Shown piece after piece: positions 19,509-19,519 of a DNA stretch of 19,519 nt. Position 1 is the first letter of the stretch, and every line of letters begins with the position of its first letter. The DNA is from Oehlia diaphana (taxonomy: Eukaryota; Glomeromycota; Glomeromycetes; Glomerales; Glomeraceae), in NCBI GenBank assembly GCA_003833135.1, contig QZLH01000022.1, forward strand, positions 49,384 through 68,902. The letters are read 5' to 3'. A program made the position numbers and the translations under genes. The notes under the pieces were generated by a model. It was given only the letters and a program-made list of their open reading frames with translations, ran no database searches and was not told the origin of the DNA.

Positions 19509-19519
19509 TTCACGTGACC

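Larger units (their letters stand above)
17284..19519 (-). mobile_element. LINE-like retroelement, ORF1 only, poly(A)-tailed, runs off the window
   Basis: On the minus strand the unit runs from the right edge through a broken ORF1, then about 490 bp of non-coding sequence, an AATAAA and an A14 tract (17297-17284). This is the organisation of a retrotransposed transcript. No reverse transcriptase or endonuclease frame exists between ORF1 and the tail, so this copy is non-autonomous or internally deleted. The 3' part contains TCATGTGA twice (17340, 17727) and a CATGATC/GATCATG stem (17328-17344). The 5' end and target-site duplication are outside the window. Confidence 0.6.

Noticed and set aside
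1..19519. CRISPR array, rRNA genes, bacterial operons
   Set aside because: No spaced identical repeats, no rRNA-like conserved stretch, and composition and splice signals are eukaryotic.

Overview
This is a very AT-rich eukaryotic window, roughly three quarters A+T or more by eye. It has long poly(A)/poly(T) runs, intron-like signals with consensus GTAAGT donors, few genes and many decayed mobile elements. One recognisable host gene encodes a fungal-type SWIRM-domain protein (FUN19/Laf-like). A broken ORF1-like gene with an RRM fold lies at the right edge. The combination best fits a repeat-rich fungus. My guess is an arbuscular mycorrhizal Glomeromycotina species such as Rhizophagus; this is inference from composition and protein style, not from a search.

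Layout. 1-660: low-complexity purine-rich DNA, including a degenerate 29-30 bp minisatellite. 740-900: a cluster of GTATAC-core motifs, followed by a GC-richer patch. 1300-2960: AT-rich filler. 2960-3330: a GC-richer non-coding patch. 3645-4646 (minus): the SWIRM gene, with an unusual poly(dA:dT) upstream region to about 5030. 5040-7430: no gene seen. 7431-7603: a small inverted-repeat element with TA flanks (Tc1/mariner-like MITE) carrying five 11-bp units. 7800-10560: isolated coding-like fragments and orphan exon candidates on both strands, none assembling into a gene I can name. 11190-14580: diverged direct repeats and AT-rich DNA. 14628-14931 and 15031-15567: two further MITE-like elements. 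15571-17283: AT-rich decayed repeats. 17284 to the right edge (minus): a LINE-like retroelement with an A14 tail, an AATAAA signal and an ORF1 carrying two in-frame stops, with no reverse transcriptase between ORF1 and the tail.

The strongest observation is the 537-bp element at 15031-15567. It is an almost complete palindrome: two 261-bp arms of about 92% identity around a 15-bp centre, flanked by TAA on both sides. Each arm holds its own 25-bp-stem hairpin made of ACCAATC/GATTGGT heptamers. Nineteen of the 21 differences between the arms are transitions, several at CpG, which suggests cytosine-deamination decay. In the same vein, the CpG palindrome TCACGTGA and its deaminated form TCATGTGA each occur four times in the window, half of these inside the retroelement. 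The genes here do not form a pathway: one host regulator sits among selfish-element remains.
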